Source: Rhizobium ruizarguesonis (lineage in GTDB: Bacteria > Pseudomonadota > Alphaproteobacteria > Rhizobiales > Rhizobiaceae). Taken from it: 64,000 nt of DNA. The DNA lies in assembly GCF_012349115.1 (NCBI RefSeq), contig NZ_PQIG01000077.1, positions 35,140 to 99,139 on the forward strand, given 5' to 3'. The notes beneath the pieces were generated by a model. It ran no database searches, was not told the origin of the DNA, and saw nothing but the letters and a program-made list of their open reading frames with translations. Position numbers and translations under genes: made by a program. Every line of letters starts with the position of its first letter. Position 1 is the stretch's first letter. Of this stretch, positions 8,727 through 17,276 are shown piece by piece.

Positions 8727-9024
8727 GGCGGCGTCATGGCCACATGTCGCGTCGGCGGAATAAGCCACCGATTGTGACAAGACCTTTCATGACGCGTCCT
8801 TCGTGGTCCGCAGGTTCTGGGCGTACTCCCGTCGATTGCGGTTAGCGACGGCAGCGCGAAACTGGAGTTCATGCCTGTCGGACATGCTTTGAACGGCGGA
8901 TTCCGATTTCGTTCCCGTTCCTTACTGTAAACTACGTTGCTTCCGCCCTATTCTGGATCATCATGCACCACTTATAATGCGATGCGGCCGCCGGACTTGC
9001 AGAGGCCGCCTGGAGGTAGGATGG
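8727..9024. other. Intergenic region between FGE and small-protein genes
   Basis: About 300 bases with no recognisable gene. It holds palindrome site C near its right end and GGAGGTAGG just before the small gene at 9025. I see no clear terminator after the FGE gene. Confidence 0.5.
8917..8935. promoter_or_regulatory. Palindromic operator candidate, site C (small-protein leader)
   Basis: GTTCCTTAC-T-GTAAACTAC: the right arm is perfect, the left arm has one mismatch at its third fixed base. It lies 89 bases upstream of the ATG at 9025. Confidence 0.6.
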
Positions 9025-9297
9025 ATGGATTACGACACACGGTTCGCCAAGCGCATCTTTCCAGCCAGCGCCAAAACCATCGATTCACTGGCCGCCCGTG
9101 ACGATAACTTCCGCGAACTCTGTGCCGACTTCTCCATTGCAGATGAACTGAGGAGAAAATGGGAAACATCCTCCGCCGCAGAGCGAAATGAGCGCCATGC
9201 GGAATGCCTCGAACTCGTGGAGACGCTGCGCAACGAGATCGAAGCCGCTCTGGAAAGTGCCAGTGTGATCGTGATCAAGCTTCTCCCTCGCCGTTGA
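9025..9297 (+). CDS. Small cytoplasmic protein of unknown function
   Basis: This 90-residue protein has no signal peptide, is rich in charged residues and is predicted mostly helical (IADELRRKWETSSAAERNER, then LVETLRNEIEAALES). I do not recognise the family. The ATG at 9025 is preceded by a strong GGAGGTAGG ribosome site; an upstream in-frame ATG at 8977 lacks one. It sits between the FGE and the second sulfatase, has its own copy of the palindrome upstream, and so is probably part of the same response. It could be a regulator or adaptor, but nothing in the sequence proves that. Confidence 0.65.
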   Translation: MDYDTRFAKRIFPASAKTIDSLAARDDNFRELCADFSIADELRRKWETSSAAERNERHAECLELVETLRNEIEAALESASVIVIKLLPRR

Positions 9298-9345
9298 GGA
9301 CCAGACTCCGGCGCCAAAGATATTCGCTCGAATAGAGGTTTGCGC

Positions 9346-9364
9346 GTATCATACGGTAGTATCT
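9346..9364. promoter_or_regulatory. Palindromic operator candidate, site D (sulfatase 2 leader)
   Basis: GTATCATAC-G-GTAGTATCT, a degenerate form: six of seven fixed bases in the left arm and five of seven in the right. It is about 210 bases before the sulfatase start at 9574. Weaker than sites A to C. Confidence 0.4.
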
Positions 9365-9472
9365 GTCAATCCGGCGCAACGGCAGCGGGACGATCACTCG
9401 TTCGGCCGTTGCCCGGAAATCAGGTCCGCAACGCGGTCTCCAATGTGACTGTCGGAGCGAACGCGGATCAAC

Positions 9473-9491
9473 AGTGCATACTGTATGTTAC
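9473..9491. promoter_or_regulatory. Palindromic operator candidate, site E (sulfatase 2 leader, right arm only)
   Basis: The centre reads ATAC-T-GTATGTTAC: the right arm matches six of seven fixed bases, the left arm only its inner TAC. It ends 82 bases before the ATG at 9574, close to where site B lies before the FGE gene. Confidence 0.4.
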
Positions 9492-9573
9492 TGGCGCGCT
9501 CGCGGTACTCGCCATACCCTCCCCGAATAAAACGGTCCACATCACGCGGGATCGATTGCCGGGGGGAATCGAG

Positions 9574-12000
9574 ATGAAAAGCAGCATCCTGACTTTGGCT
9601 GCCCTATTAGGCGGCACTGCGCTTACATTTTTTTCCATTGGCGGGACGAGTGCGTCAGCTCAAGTCATCAATGGAACACCCGGCACGCCGAGTGCGACGA
9701 TCACAATCGACGGCCGACAGATCCCGCCGCCGCCAGGGCAGTTTGGCGGCACGACAAATCTCGACGCGCTTCAGTCGACGCCATACTGGCAGCCGCAAGT
9801 TGTGCCGCCCAAGGGTGCGCCAAACGTCTTGCTGATCTTGACCGATGACGTCGGATTTGCGGCCCCGAGCACCTTCGGCGGCGTCATTCCGACGCCAACA
9901 CTCGACCGGATTGCCAACATCGGTCTGCGTTACACGAACTTCCATACGACATCGCTGTGTTCCCCCACACGCGCCGCTCTGATCACGGGCCGCAATCATC
10001 ATTCAGTCGGCTTCGGTGTGATCAGCGAGGCGTCGACCGGTTATCCGGGATACGACAGCGTCATCACCGCGGACAAGGACACGATCGGCACGATCCTCAA
10101 GGCAAATGGTTATGCAACATCGTGGTTCGGCAAGAATCACAACACGCCATCTTTCCAAACCAGTCAGGCGGGTCCCTTCGATCAATGGCCCATCGGAATG
10201 GGATTTGAGTATTTCTATGGCTTTGTCAGCGGCGAGACCAACCAGTGGCAACCGGACCTCTACCGCAATACCACGCGTGTCTATCCCTATCTGAACAATC
10301 CCACCTACAACCTGACGACTGATATGGCGGACGACGCCATCAACTATCTCAACCAACTCAATCAGCTCGATCCCAAGAAGCCATTTTTCCTCTACTACGC
10401 ACCGGGCGGGACTCATGCGCCTCATCACCCGACCCCCGAGTGGATCAAAAAGATCAGCGACTTGCATCTGTTCGACAAGGGATGGAATGCGCTGCGCGAC
10501 CAAATCTTCGCCAACCAGAAGAGGCTTGGAGTTGTCCCTCAGGATGCGCAACTGACACCCTGGCCGGATAAGCTCATCAAGCCGTGGGACGTCCTTTCGG
10601 CTGATGAGAAGAAGCTTTTCATCCACCAGGCCGACGTCTACGCAGCCTACCTCGCCTATACCGACAATGAAATCGGCCGGGTCGTCAAAGCGGTCGAGGA
10701 CATGGGCAAGCTCGATGACACGCTGATTATCTTTATCAGCGGCGACAACGGCGCGAGCGCGGAAGGCTCCCCGGCTGGAACGCCAAACGAGATGACTTTC
10801 TTCAACGGCGTCGACGTGCCCGTCCAGGACCAGCTCAAATTCTACGACGCCTGGGGGTCGGCGTTGACCTATCCGCACTATTCAGTCGGCTGGGCCTGGG
10901 CTTTCGATACGCCCTTCAAATGGACCAAGCAGGTCGCTTCCTATTTTGGGGGCATTCGTAACGGCATGGCCATCGCATGGCCGGGCCACATCAAAGATCC
11001 GGGTGGGGTGCGCAACCAGTTCCACCATGTCATCGACATCGTCCCGACGATCTTGGAAGCGACGGGCATCCGTGCTCCTGATGCAGTCAATGGGATCACC
11101 CAGACGCCGATCGAAGGCGTGAGCCTGGCCGACACATTCGACAAGGCAAACGCCGATGCGCCATCGAAACATTCGACCCAATATTTCGAGATGTTCGGCA
11201 ATCGCGCGATCTATCACGATGGGTGGATCGCCTCCACATTGCCCTATCGGGAACCTTGGAACGGAACGGCTCCGATCCCGAAAGACATCGTCAACGGTGT
11301 GACCTGGGAGTTGTTCGACCTGTCCAAGGACTGGACGCAAAACAATGATCTGGCGGCCGCCAATCCCGGCAAGCTGAAGGAGTTGCAGGATTTGTTCTGG
11401 ATCGAGGCCGCGAAGTACCAGGTTCTGCCGTTGGACGCCTCGGCCTTGACGCGCTTCATTCTCCCGCGACCGAGCATCGTCGCTGGACGCAATGACTTCA
11501 TCTATACGAAACCCATCGTCGGCGTGCCCCTTGGGACCGCACCGAGCGTCCTCAACAAGTCCTTCACGATCACGGCCGATATCGATGTGCCCACGGGCGG
11601 CGGCAACGGCATGCTTGTGACTGCGGGCGGGCGCTTCGGGGGATGGGGCTTCTACCTGCTCAAAGGCGAGCCAATCTTTGTCTATGACCTATTGGACCTC
11701 GCCCGGCCAAGGGTGGAGGGCGCAACGGCATTGACGCCTGGAAAGCACAATCTCGTCTTCTCCTTCAAGTCCGATGGGCCCGGCCTCGGCAAAGGTGGCA
11801 AGGGGACAATCACGATCGACGGCGCCGAGGCAGCAAGCGGGACCTTCCCAAACACCATTCCCTTTGCTCTCGAAGCGAGTGAAACCTTTGATATCGGCTC
11901 CGACACGGGAACCGGTGTCGACGATAACGACTACCAGGCACCGTTCGCCTTCGACGGCAAGCTGAGCAGCTTGAAGATAGAACTTCAGCCGCAACCTTGA
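9574..12000 (+). CDS. Large periplasmic arylsulfatase with C-terminal extension
   Basis: This 808-residue enzyme starts with a Sec signal peptide (MKSSILTLAALLGG..., cleavage after SASA). The sulfatase domain starts with PNVLLILTDDVGFA and has the canonical CSPTR motif at Cys129, the substrate of FGE, and a later SGDNGAS metal-binding pair. After about residue 620 comes a roughly 180-residue beta-rich region (NKSFTITADIDVP..GMLVTAGGRFGGW, KHNLVFSFKSDG..TITIDG) like a LamG/jelly-roll domain, usual for the large proteobacterial arylsulfatases. The open frame extends up to 9340, but the ATG at 9574 is chosen because the signal peptide starts there and GGGGGG lies upstream. Substrate unknown. Confidence 0.9.
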   Translation: MKSSILTLAALLGGTALTFFSIGGTSASAQVINGTPGTPSATITIDGRQIPPPPGQFGGTTNLDALQSTPYWQPQVVPPKGAPNVLLILTDDVGFAAPSTFGGVIPTPTLDRIANIGLRYTNFHTTSLCSPTRAALITGRNHHSVGFGVISEASTGYPGYDSVITADKDTIGTILKANGYATSWFGKNHNTPSFQTSQAGPFDQWPIGMGFEYFYGFVSGETNQWQPDLYRNTTRVYPYLNNPTYNLTTDMADDAINYLNQLNQLDPKKPFFLYYAPGGTHAPHHPTPEWIKKISDLHLFDKGWNALRDQIFANQKRLGVVPQDAQLTPWPDKLIKPWDVLSADEKKLFIHQADVYAAYLAYTDNEIGRVVKAVEDMGKLDDTLIIFISGDNGASAEGSPAGTPNEMTFFNGVDVPVQDQLKFYDAWGSALTYPHYSVGWAWAFDTPFKWTKQVASYFGGIRNGMAIAWPGHIKDPGGVRNQFHHVIDIVPTILEATGIRAPDAVNGITQTPIEGVSLADTFDKANADAPSKHSTQYFEMFGNRAIYHDGWIASTLPYREPWNGTAPIPKDIVNGVTWELFDLSKDWTQNNDLAAANPGKLKELQDLFWIEAAKYQVLPLDASALTRFILPRPSIVAGRNDFIYTKPIVGVPLGTAPSVLNKSFTITADIDVPTGGGNGMLVTAGGRFGGWGFYLLKGEPIFVYDLLDLARPRVEGATALTPGKHNLVFSFKSDGPGLGKGGKGTITIDGAEAASGTFPNTIPFALEASETFDIGSDTGTGVDDNDYQAPFAFDGKLSSLKIELQPQP

Positions 12001-12085
12001 GGCAAGAGGTCCTGCGCAGAGCGGCCCGTCGCCAAGGCGGCCCGTGCCGAAAGTGACGTTGACCTGGGCACGGGGATTCTGCGCC

Positions 12086-12475
12086 ATGAACACAGCTCAC
12101 CGACACACGCTTCTGACCCTGTTCGCAATCGCCGAAGGTGCGACGGGATTGGGGCTTGTCGTGGCGCCATCGATCCTCTTCGTTCTGCTGTTTGAGGCAA
12201 GGCCGGTCGCTTCGGAGGCACCGCTGATCGCGCGGATCTGCGGTGCGGCGCTGCTCGCTCTTGCCGCAGCAAGCTGGGGTGCGCGTGACGCCGAAGACAG
12301 ACGAAGCACCCTGGGCCTCCTCGTCGGAGTGGCGCTCTACAATTTCCTAACCACGGCCGTCTTGACCTATTCCGCCCTCGTTCTGGAGATGGTCGGCATC
12401 CTGTTATGGCCCGCGATCCTCTATCACGCGGCGACTTCCCTGTGGTGCTTGCTCGCTATCTGGCGGGCGCGTTAG
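12086..12475 (+). CDS. Small four-helix inner-membrane protein
   Basis: A 129-residue protein with about four hydrophobic helices (residues 8-35, 45-65, 75-100, 100-125) and a short positively charged C-terminus (WRAR). It resembles the small DoxX-like or unnamed membrane proteins of rhizobia, but I cannot assign a family. Start ATG 12086 is chosen over an in-frame ATG at 12044 because the extension (PKVTLTWARGF) lacks protein character. It follows the sulfatase by 85 bases without a clear terminator, so it may be cotranscribed. Confidence 0.6.
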   Translation: MNTAHRHTLLTLFAIAEGATGLGLVVAPSILFVLLFEARPVASEAPLIARICGAALLALAAASWGARDAEDRRSTLGLLVGVALYNFLTTAVLTYSALVLEMVGILLWPAILYHAATSLWCLLAIWRAR

Positions 12476-12666
12476 ACCGAGTCGTCGTGGCTCCTTGGGT
12501 GGTCATTTACGGCTTTGGCCGTTTCGGGTCGCGGGCTGCTACGGGGCGGTGAAGACGCGATGTCCGCTTCTGCGGTTCACGCGCCTGGAGTCCCCTTCCC
12601 TCGATCTGCGAAGTCGTCAAACGGGCTCGATGCAGTGCCTTTGATGGACGAGGATCGGTTTCTGCG

Positions 12667-12685
12667 GTAGGTTACAAAAGAGATA
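12667..12685. promoter_or_regulatory. Palindromic operator candidate, half-site F (regulator leader)
   Basis: The left arm GTAGGTTAC at 12667-12675 is perfect; the right arm is not conserved. The half-site lies about 55-70 bases before the GTG start of the TPR regulator-like gene, which would allow autoregulation. Confidence 0.45.
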
Positions 12686-12738
12686 GTTAATAAAATCTCC
12701 GGTAGTCACGTCCCTCAAGAGCGGGTGAGGAGCAAGTC

Positions 12739-14577
12739 GTGCAGGATACATTGCCATCACGGCGTGATATCGCGCCGGATTCGACGCGCCCACCCCCGAC
12801 CCATGATGATGTTCGGGCCCAGCTTGATCGAATCATTACCAGCCCGCAATTTCCGCATATCGGTCGGAGTGCTGCATTTCTTACCTATGCCGTGGAGGAG
12901 ACGCTTGCAGGCCGCGCAGACCGGATCAAGGGTTACTCTATCGCCGTTGAGGTCTTCAAGCGCTCCAACGGCTTCACGCAGGATGATCCGGTTGTGCGGA
13001 TCGAGGCCGGAAGGCTCAGGCGGGTGCTCGAGCGCTATTATTTTACAGCAGGTCAACACGATCCGATCCGAATAGACATTCCGAAAGGCGGTTACGTGCC
13101 GACCTTTGCCTGGACTAGCCCGAGTGATGACAATCCCGATGCTGAAGAGCAAAGTCTGCCGCCGGAGCGCGCCCATTCCCTTTTTCCCGGCTTAAGACGA
13201 CATATATGGGCAGTGGTCCTTGGATTGATCGTGATTGCGGGCGGCGCCGCAGCCCTGGCTGGCTTGACCTCCATTCGATTTGGCTCGATCCGGCCCTTTG
13301 CGACTGCCGACATGACGGGATCTGATGGACCGACATTGGTGATCGCTCCATTTGCCAATCTCGGTGATGGTCCTCAGGCGGAACTCTACACGACGGGCCT
13401 GACCGAGGAACTCCTCACTGCCCTTCCCCGCTTCAAGGAGATCAAGGTCTTCGGTCGCGAGACGTCCAAATCGTTGCCGCCAGAGGTGGAGACATCGCGG
13501 ATTCGCGGGGAACTTGGCGCACGCTTCCTGCTGGCAGGCGGTGTTCGCGTCTCCGGAAGCCGAGTGCGTGTGACGGCACGTCTGCTCGACACGCAGACTG
13601 ATGAGATCCTCTGGTCGCAGACCTACGACGACGACATCGGCGTCCGCGACCTGTTCACCATCCAGTCCGACGTCGCAAACAAGGTTGCGACCGCCGTGGC
13701 GCAGCCCTATGGCATCATGGCCCAGGCCGATGTCTCCAATCCGCCGCCTGATGATCTTGGCAGCTACGGCTGCACGCTGAGCTTTTATGCTTACCGTGCC
13801 GAGTTAAGCATCGAGCGACACGGAGAGGTTCGAAACTGCCTCGAAAGTGCCGTCGCCCGCTATCCATCCTTTGCGACCGCCTGGGCGATGTTGTCCATCC
13901 TCTATCTCGACGAGGATCGTTTCAGATTCAATCGGAAGCCCATTTCGTCCGAGCCAATAGATCGCAGCTTTCAGGCCGCCCGCCGTGCCGTTCAGCTGGA
14001 TCCCGGCAACACCCGCGCCCTTCAGGCGCTGATGACGGTGTTGTTTTTCAGCCAGCGGGTTTCGGAGGCACTTCAGGTCGGCGAACGGGCACTGGCGACC
14101 AATCCGAACGACACCGAATTGCTGGGAGAGTTTGGTACCCGGCTGGCGATGAGCGGAGAGTGGCAGCGCGGGGCAGCACTGCTGGATCGCGCCATTGCTC
14201 TCAACCCTGCCGGCGGCGGCTACTATCGCGGAACGCGCGCACTCGCAGCCTACATGCTGCACGACGACAAGACCGCGGTCATCGAGATCAGGCAGGCGGA
14301 CCTGCAGAAGTTCCCGCTATTCCATGCGGTGGCTGCCGTCATCTACGTCGACGCCGGAATGATCGAGGACGCCCGCAGCGAGGCCGCGCGGTTCAACGAA
14401 ATGAGACCCGACTTCATTGCGAACATCGTGGCCGAACTCAAGGTGCGCAATTTCCAGCCACAGGACCGGGCGCGGATGATTGCCGATCTGCGAACGGCCG
14501 GCCTGCTTGTGAGGGACGAGGTGCAGGCGACCATGTCGCTGCCGATCGACGGCTCCAAGGCCCTTCAGCCGCGGTAG
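12739..14577 (+). CDS. Membrane-anchored TPR protein with N-terminal winged-helix-like domain
   Basis: This 612-residue protein has an N-terminal domain of about 125 residues (YAVEETLAGRADRIKGYSIA, then DPVVRIEAGRLRRVLERYY and IRIDIPKGGYVPTF), one membrane helix (about 155-176), a TolB/FlgO-like domain (about 195-320: LVIAPFANLGDG, GLTEELLTAL, FLLAGGVRVSG) and C-terminal TPR-like helices (about 345-570). The order recalls CadC/ToxR one-component regulators, with RLRRVLERYY as recognition helix and the PKGGY hairpin as wing; that reading is mine and unproven. Start GTG 12739 has GTGAGGAG upstream. It could instead be a scaffold protein without DNA binding. Confidence 0.72.
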   Translation: MQDTLPSRRDIAPDSTRPPPTHDDVRAQLDRIITSPQFPHIGRSAAFLTYAVEETLAGRADRIKGYSIAVEVFKRSNGFTQDDPVVRIEAGRLRRVLERYYFTAGQHDPIRIDIPKGGYVPTFAWTSPSDDNPDAEEQSLPPERAHSLFPGLRRHIWAVVLGLIVIAGGAAALAGLTSIRFGSIRPFATADMTGSDGPTLVIAPFANLGDGPQAELYTTGLTEELLTALPRFKEIKVFGRETSKSLPPEVETSRIRGELGARFLLAGGVRVSGSRVRVTARLLDTQTDEILWSQTYDDDIGVRDLFTIQSDVANKVATAVAQPYGIMAQADVSNPPPDDLGSYGCTLSFYAYRAELSIERHGEVRNCLESAVARYPSFATAWAMLSILYLDEDRFRFNRKPISSEPIDRSFQAARRAVQLDPGNTRALQALMTVLFFSQRVSEALQVGERALATNPNDTELLGEFGTRLAMSGEWQRGAALLDRAIALNPAGGGYYRGTRALAAYMLHDDKTAVIEIRQADLQKFPLFHAVAAVIYVDAGMIEDARSEAARFNEMRPDFIANIVAELKVRNFQPQDRARMIADLRTAGLLVRDEVQATMSLPIDGSKALQPR

Positions 14578-14735
14578 CGCTACTGTCACGACAACTGGCA
14601 CAGAACATACCCGATGTTACACGCGCACGCCGTCGTCTCCGTGTAGGCTGTGGTCGCTGATAATCGTTCTTTCATACTCGAGACACAGGGAGCGACCTCA
14701 GTCGTCCGACCAAACCATCTAGAAGGGATTCGTCG

Positions 14736-15545
14736 ATGACCAATGCACCCCAGCGAGCCTTACACCCTGCCGTGGCGGCGGTGTCTTCCGCGGCACTCGG
14801 CTTGATGATCACCTTGGGATCCGGATCGGCTGCAAACTCGGCCGACGCAGACACCAAGAAGCTTGTCAAAACAATGTCCGACTACCTGGCCGCAGAAAAG
14901 GCGATCTCCTTTTCGTATGACACCAATCTGGAGGTCGTCACCGTCGACCATCAGAAGCTTCTGCTGGCAAGTTCCGGCAAGATCGAAATGGGCCGGCCGG
15001 ATAAACTCCGGGTGACCCGGTTTGGCGGTTTCGCCAACGTTGAGATCACATTCGACGGCAAGACGCTCTCGCTGCTCGGCAAGAATGCCAACCTCTATGC
15101 CCAGGTAGAAGTTCCAGGCACCGTAGATCACCTGATCGACGAATTGCGGGACAAGCTCCACAGACCCGTTCCGGGTGCCGATCTTCTGCTCCCGGATGCC
15201 TATGCCGAGCTGATGCGCGACGTGGTCGACGTCAAGGACCTCGGCAGCGGTGTGATCGGCGGCGTCGAATGCGACCACCTTGCATTCCGCACCAAGGAAC
15301 TCGACTGGCAGATATGGATCGCTCAGGGCGAACATCCGTATCCCTGTCGATATGTCATCACCGCAAGTCAGGTGGATCAAGGCCCACAATACAGCGTCCA
15401 GATCAGTGACTGGAAGACAGGCACCGATGTCGTTGCCAACGATTTCGGTTTCAAAAACACCACGAACGCCAAGAAAGTCGACCTGACGAAGCTTGCCGAT
15501 ATCGACGAGCTTCCTGATCACTTTGCCATGGGAGGCACCAAATGA
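14736..15545 (+). CDS. DUF2092 periplasmic protein
   Basis: This 269-residue protein has a signal peptide (hydrophobic stretch at 15-33, Ala-rich cleavage zone) and then the DUF2092 pattern: LVKTMSDYLAAEKAISFSYD, a SSGKIEMGRPDKLRVTRFGG segment, FDGKTLSLLGKNANLYAQVE and a GGVECDHLAFRTKELDWQIW stretch. The fold is probably like LolA, a half-barrel that binds lipid-like ligands; this is family inference. It starts 158 bases after the regulator-like gene and overlaps the next gene by 4 bases (ATGA), so the two downstream genes are likely coupled to it. Role in the sulfatase block unknown. Confidence 0.82.
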   Translation: MTNAPQRALHPAVAAVSSAALGLMITLGSGSAANSADADTKKLVKTMSDYLAAEKAISFSYDTNLEVVTVDHQKLLLASSGKIEMGRPDKLRVTRFGGFANVEITFDGKTLSLLGKNANLYAQVEVPGTVDHLIDELRDKLHRPVPGADLLLPDAYAELMRDVVDVKDLGSGVIGGVECDHLAFRTKELDWQIWIAQGEHPYPCRYVITASQVDQGPQYSVQISDWKTGTDVVANDFGFKNTTNAKKVDLTKLADIDELPDHFAMGGTK

Positions 15546-15754
15546 CCGCCGTGAGAAAACTGAAATTCCTGCTGCTCGCTGCGGCGATCGGCGTGTCCGG
15601 CCTCGAACTTGGAAACGGGCTTTCGATTCCGGGACTGGATGGCGTCTTCACGTCAGCAGAGGCCAGGGTCGGCCGCCCGCTGACACCCGTGAGTGTCGCT
15701 GGAGTTGCGCGCCGCTCGGTCCGGCGTTGCGCCGTCGGCGTCTATAATTGCTAG
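15542..15754 (+). CDS. Small secreted protein of unknown function
   Basis: A 70-residue protein with a signal-peptide-like N-terminus (RKLKFLLLAAAIG) and a short basic mature part ending in RRSVRRCAVGVYNC with two cysteines. The ATG overlaps the stop of the DUF2092 gene, which supports that it is translated. Small proteins of this kind often accompany DUF2092 genes in rhizobia, from memory. No function can be given. Confidence 0.65.
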   Translation: MTAVRKLKFLLLAAAIGVSGLELGNGLSIPGLDGVFTSAEARVGRPLTPVSVAGVARRSVRRCAVGVYNC

Positions 15755-15832
15755 AAAACAGGCCCGGCGAACGCATTCGACAAGCGCCCAGCATGAGGGA
15801 AATCGCTGGGAAGCAAAAACAACGGGGGAATA

Positions 15833-17112
15833 GTGTCGATAGTAGCCGAGTATGTTCAGTGGCTTCTGCTGTGCGCATTGATCGTCGTTCTGCCTGGGTG
15901 CGGCGGTCATCCGAAGGATGTGATGACGCCTGTTGCAGACACGTCTGCGAAGTCGACCAAGGTCAACTTGCTGATCGCGACGACACGCAGCAGGTCTGCG
16001 GTGCCAGGAGAGATGTTCAACGGAGAACGGGCGCGGCCCCGGCATTCGCCGATATCACCGTGTCCATCCCACCGAAACACGGTCCGCAAGGAGGGAGAGG
16101 TCGCCTGGCCAAAGAGGCTTCCCTCCAATCCGGCGACAGATTTCGCGACCGTGAAGGCCGACGATCTCAATATTGACGAGGCCAAACGCTGGCTGAGCGC
16201 GAGCGTCCGCAAAAGCCCCGACCACAGTGTCCTGGTATTCATCCATGGTTTCAACAACCGGTTCGAGGACTCCGTCTACCGCTTCGCCCAGATCGTTGAG
16301 GACTCGGGTGTGCACAGCGCTCCCGTGCTGTGACCTGGCCGTCGCGTGGCAGCCTTCTCGCCTACGGCTATGATCGGGAGAGCACGAACTATACGCGAAA
16401 TGCTCTGGAGACCCTCTTCCAGTATCTCGCGAAGGATCCGGAAGTGAAGGAGGTGTCCATCCTCGCTCATTCCATGGGGAATTGGCTGGCGTTGGAATCG
16501 CTGCGCCAGATGGCCATTCGTAACGGCCGACTGCCCGCGAAGTTCAAGAATGTCATGCTCGCAGCTCCCGACGTCGATGTCGACGTGTTCCGCCAGCAGA
16601 TCGGCGACATGGGCAAACAGCGTCCGCAGTTCACCTTGTTCGTATCCCGTGATGACCGTGCATTGGCGTTCTCGCGTCGGGTCTGGGGTGACGTGTCCCG
16701 ACTTGGAGCCATCGATCCCGAACAGGCGCCCTACAAGGCGGAATTCGAGGCCAACAAGATCGTGGTGATCGATCTCACCAAGATCAAATCTGGCGACCCG
16801 ATGAACCATGGCAAATTCGCGGAATCGCCGCAGATCGTTCAGCTCATCGGATCACGCATCTCGGAGGGGCAGACGCTCACCGACAGCAGGGTCGGACTTG
16901 GCGACCAGATTCTGGTGGCGACAACCGGAACGGCGTCGGCAGCCGGGAAGGTAGCTGGTCTGATCCTTGCCGCTCCCGTCGCTGCGGTCGATCAGGACAC
17001 GCGGGACAACTACGCCGGCCAGGTCAGCGGCCTGATGGGCACTGCCAAAACGCGGCCAGCATCGTTGAAAAACTGCGACGAGGTACGGCCAACCCCGAGC
17101 TGCAGACCTTAG
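15833..17112 (+). pseudogene. Decayed DUF900-type alpha/beta hydrolase lipoprotein gene
   Basis: The GTG frame at 15833 starts with a lipoprotein signal (hydrophobic run and LPGC lipobox) and continues VNLLIATTRSRS, a family signature. The reading then changes frame: GAAPAFADITVSIPPKHGPQ is read from the -1 frame (about 16030-16090), GEVAWPKRLPSNPATDF returns to the first frame, and after FIHGFNNRFEDSVYRFAQIV a stop follows at about 16331, with the hydrolase going on in the -1 frame as TWPSRGSLLAYGYD and the catalytic AHSMGNW. A further slip near 17050 would restore ASIVEKLRRGTANPELQTL. Four indels make a working protein unlikely unless they are sequencing errors. Confidence 0.75.
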
Positions 17113-17156
17113 CCCCGACGTCGGCGGGACAAGCGCGGGCAATACCGCAGACGGAC

Positions 17157-17175
17157 AGATGTTACTGTAACATAC
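17157..17175. promoter_or_regulatory. Palindromic operator candidate, site G (outer-membrane protein leader)
   Basis: AGATGTTAC-T-GTAACATAC: the right arm is perfect, the left arm keeps A and TTAC of the fixed bases. It lies 101 bases before the ATG at 17277 of the beta-barrel gene. Confidence 0.58.
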
Positions 17176-17276
17176 TTATCCGCAGGCGGGTGTTGCGCCA
17201 AAGTTGAGCGGAGATCGATGATATGTTTCGATTCGTCGGCGACCACGATGGAGACCGACAAAGCAGGGGGAGTTTC

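Noticed and set aside
9340..9573. N-terminal extension of the large sulfatase
   Set aside because: The extension has no protein character, contains the palindrome sites D and E, and a proper signal peptide with ribosome site begins at 9574.
14577..14600. TACTGTCACGACA resembling the palindrome core right after the regulator stop
   Set aside because: The core GTAA is lost and neither arm matches; not counted.
14612..14630. Possible extra palindrome half-site (CGATGTTAC) before the DUF2092 gene
   Set aside because: Only five of seven fixed bases match in one arm and none of the other arm; such matches are expected by chance.
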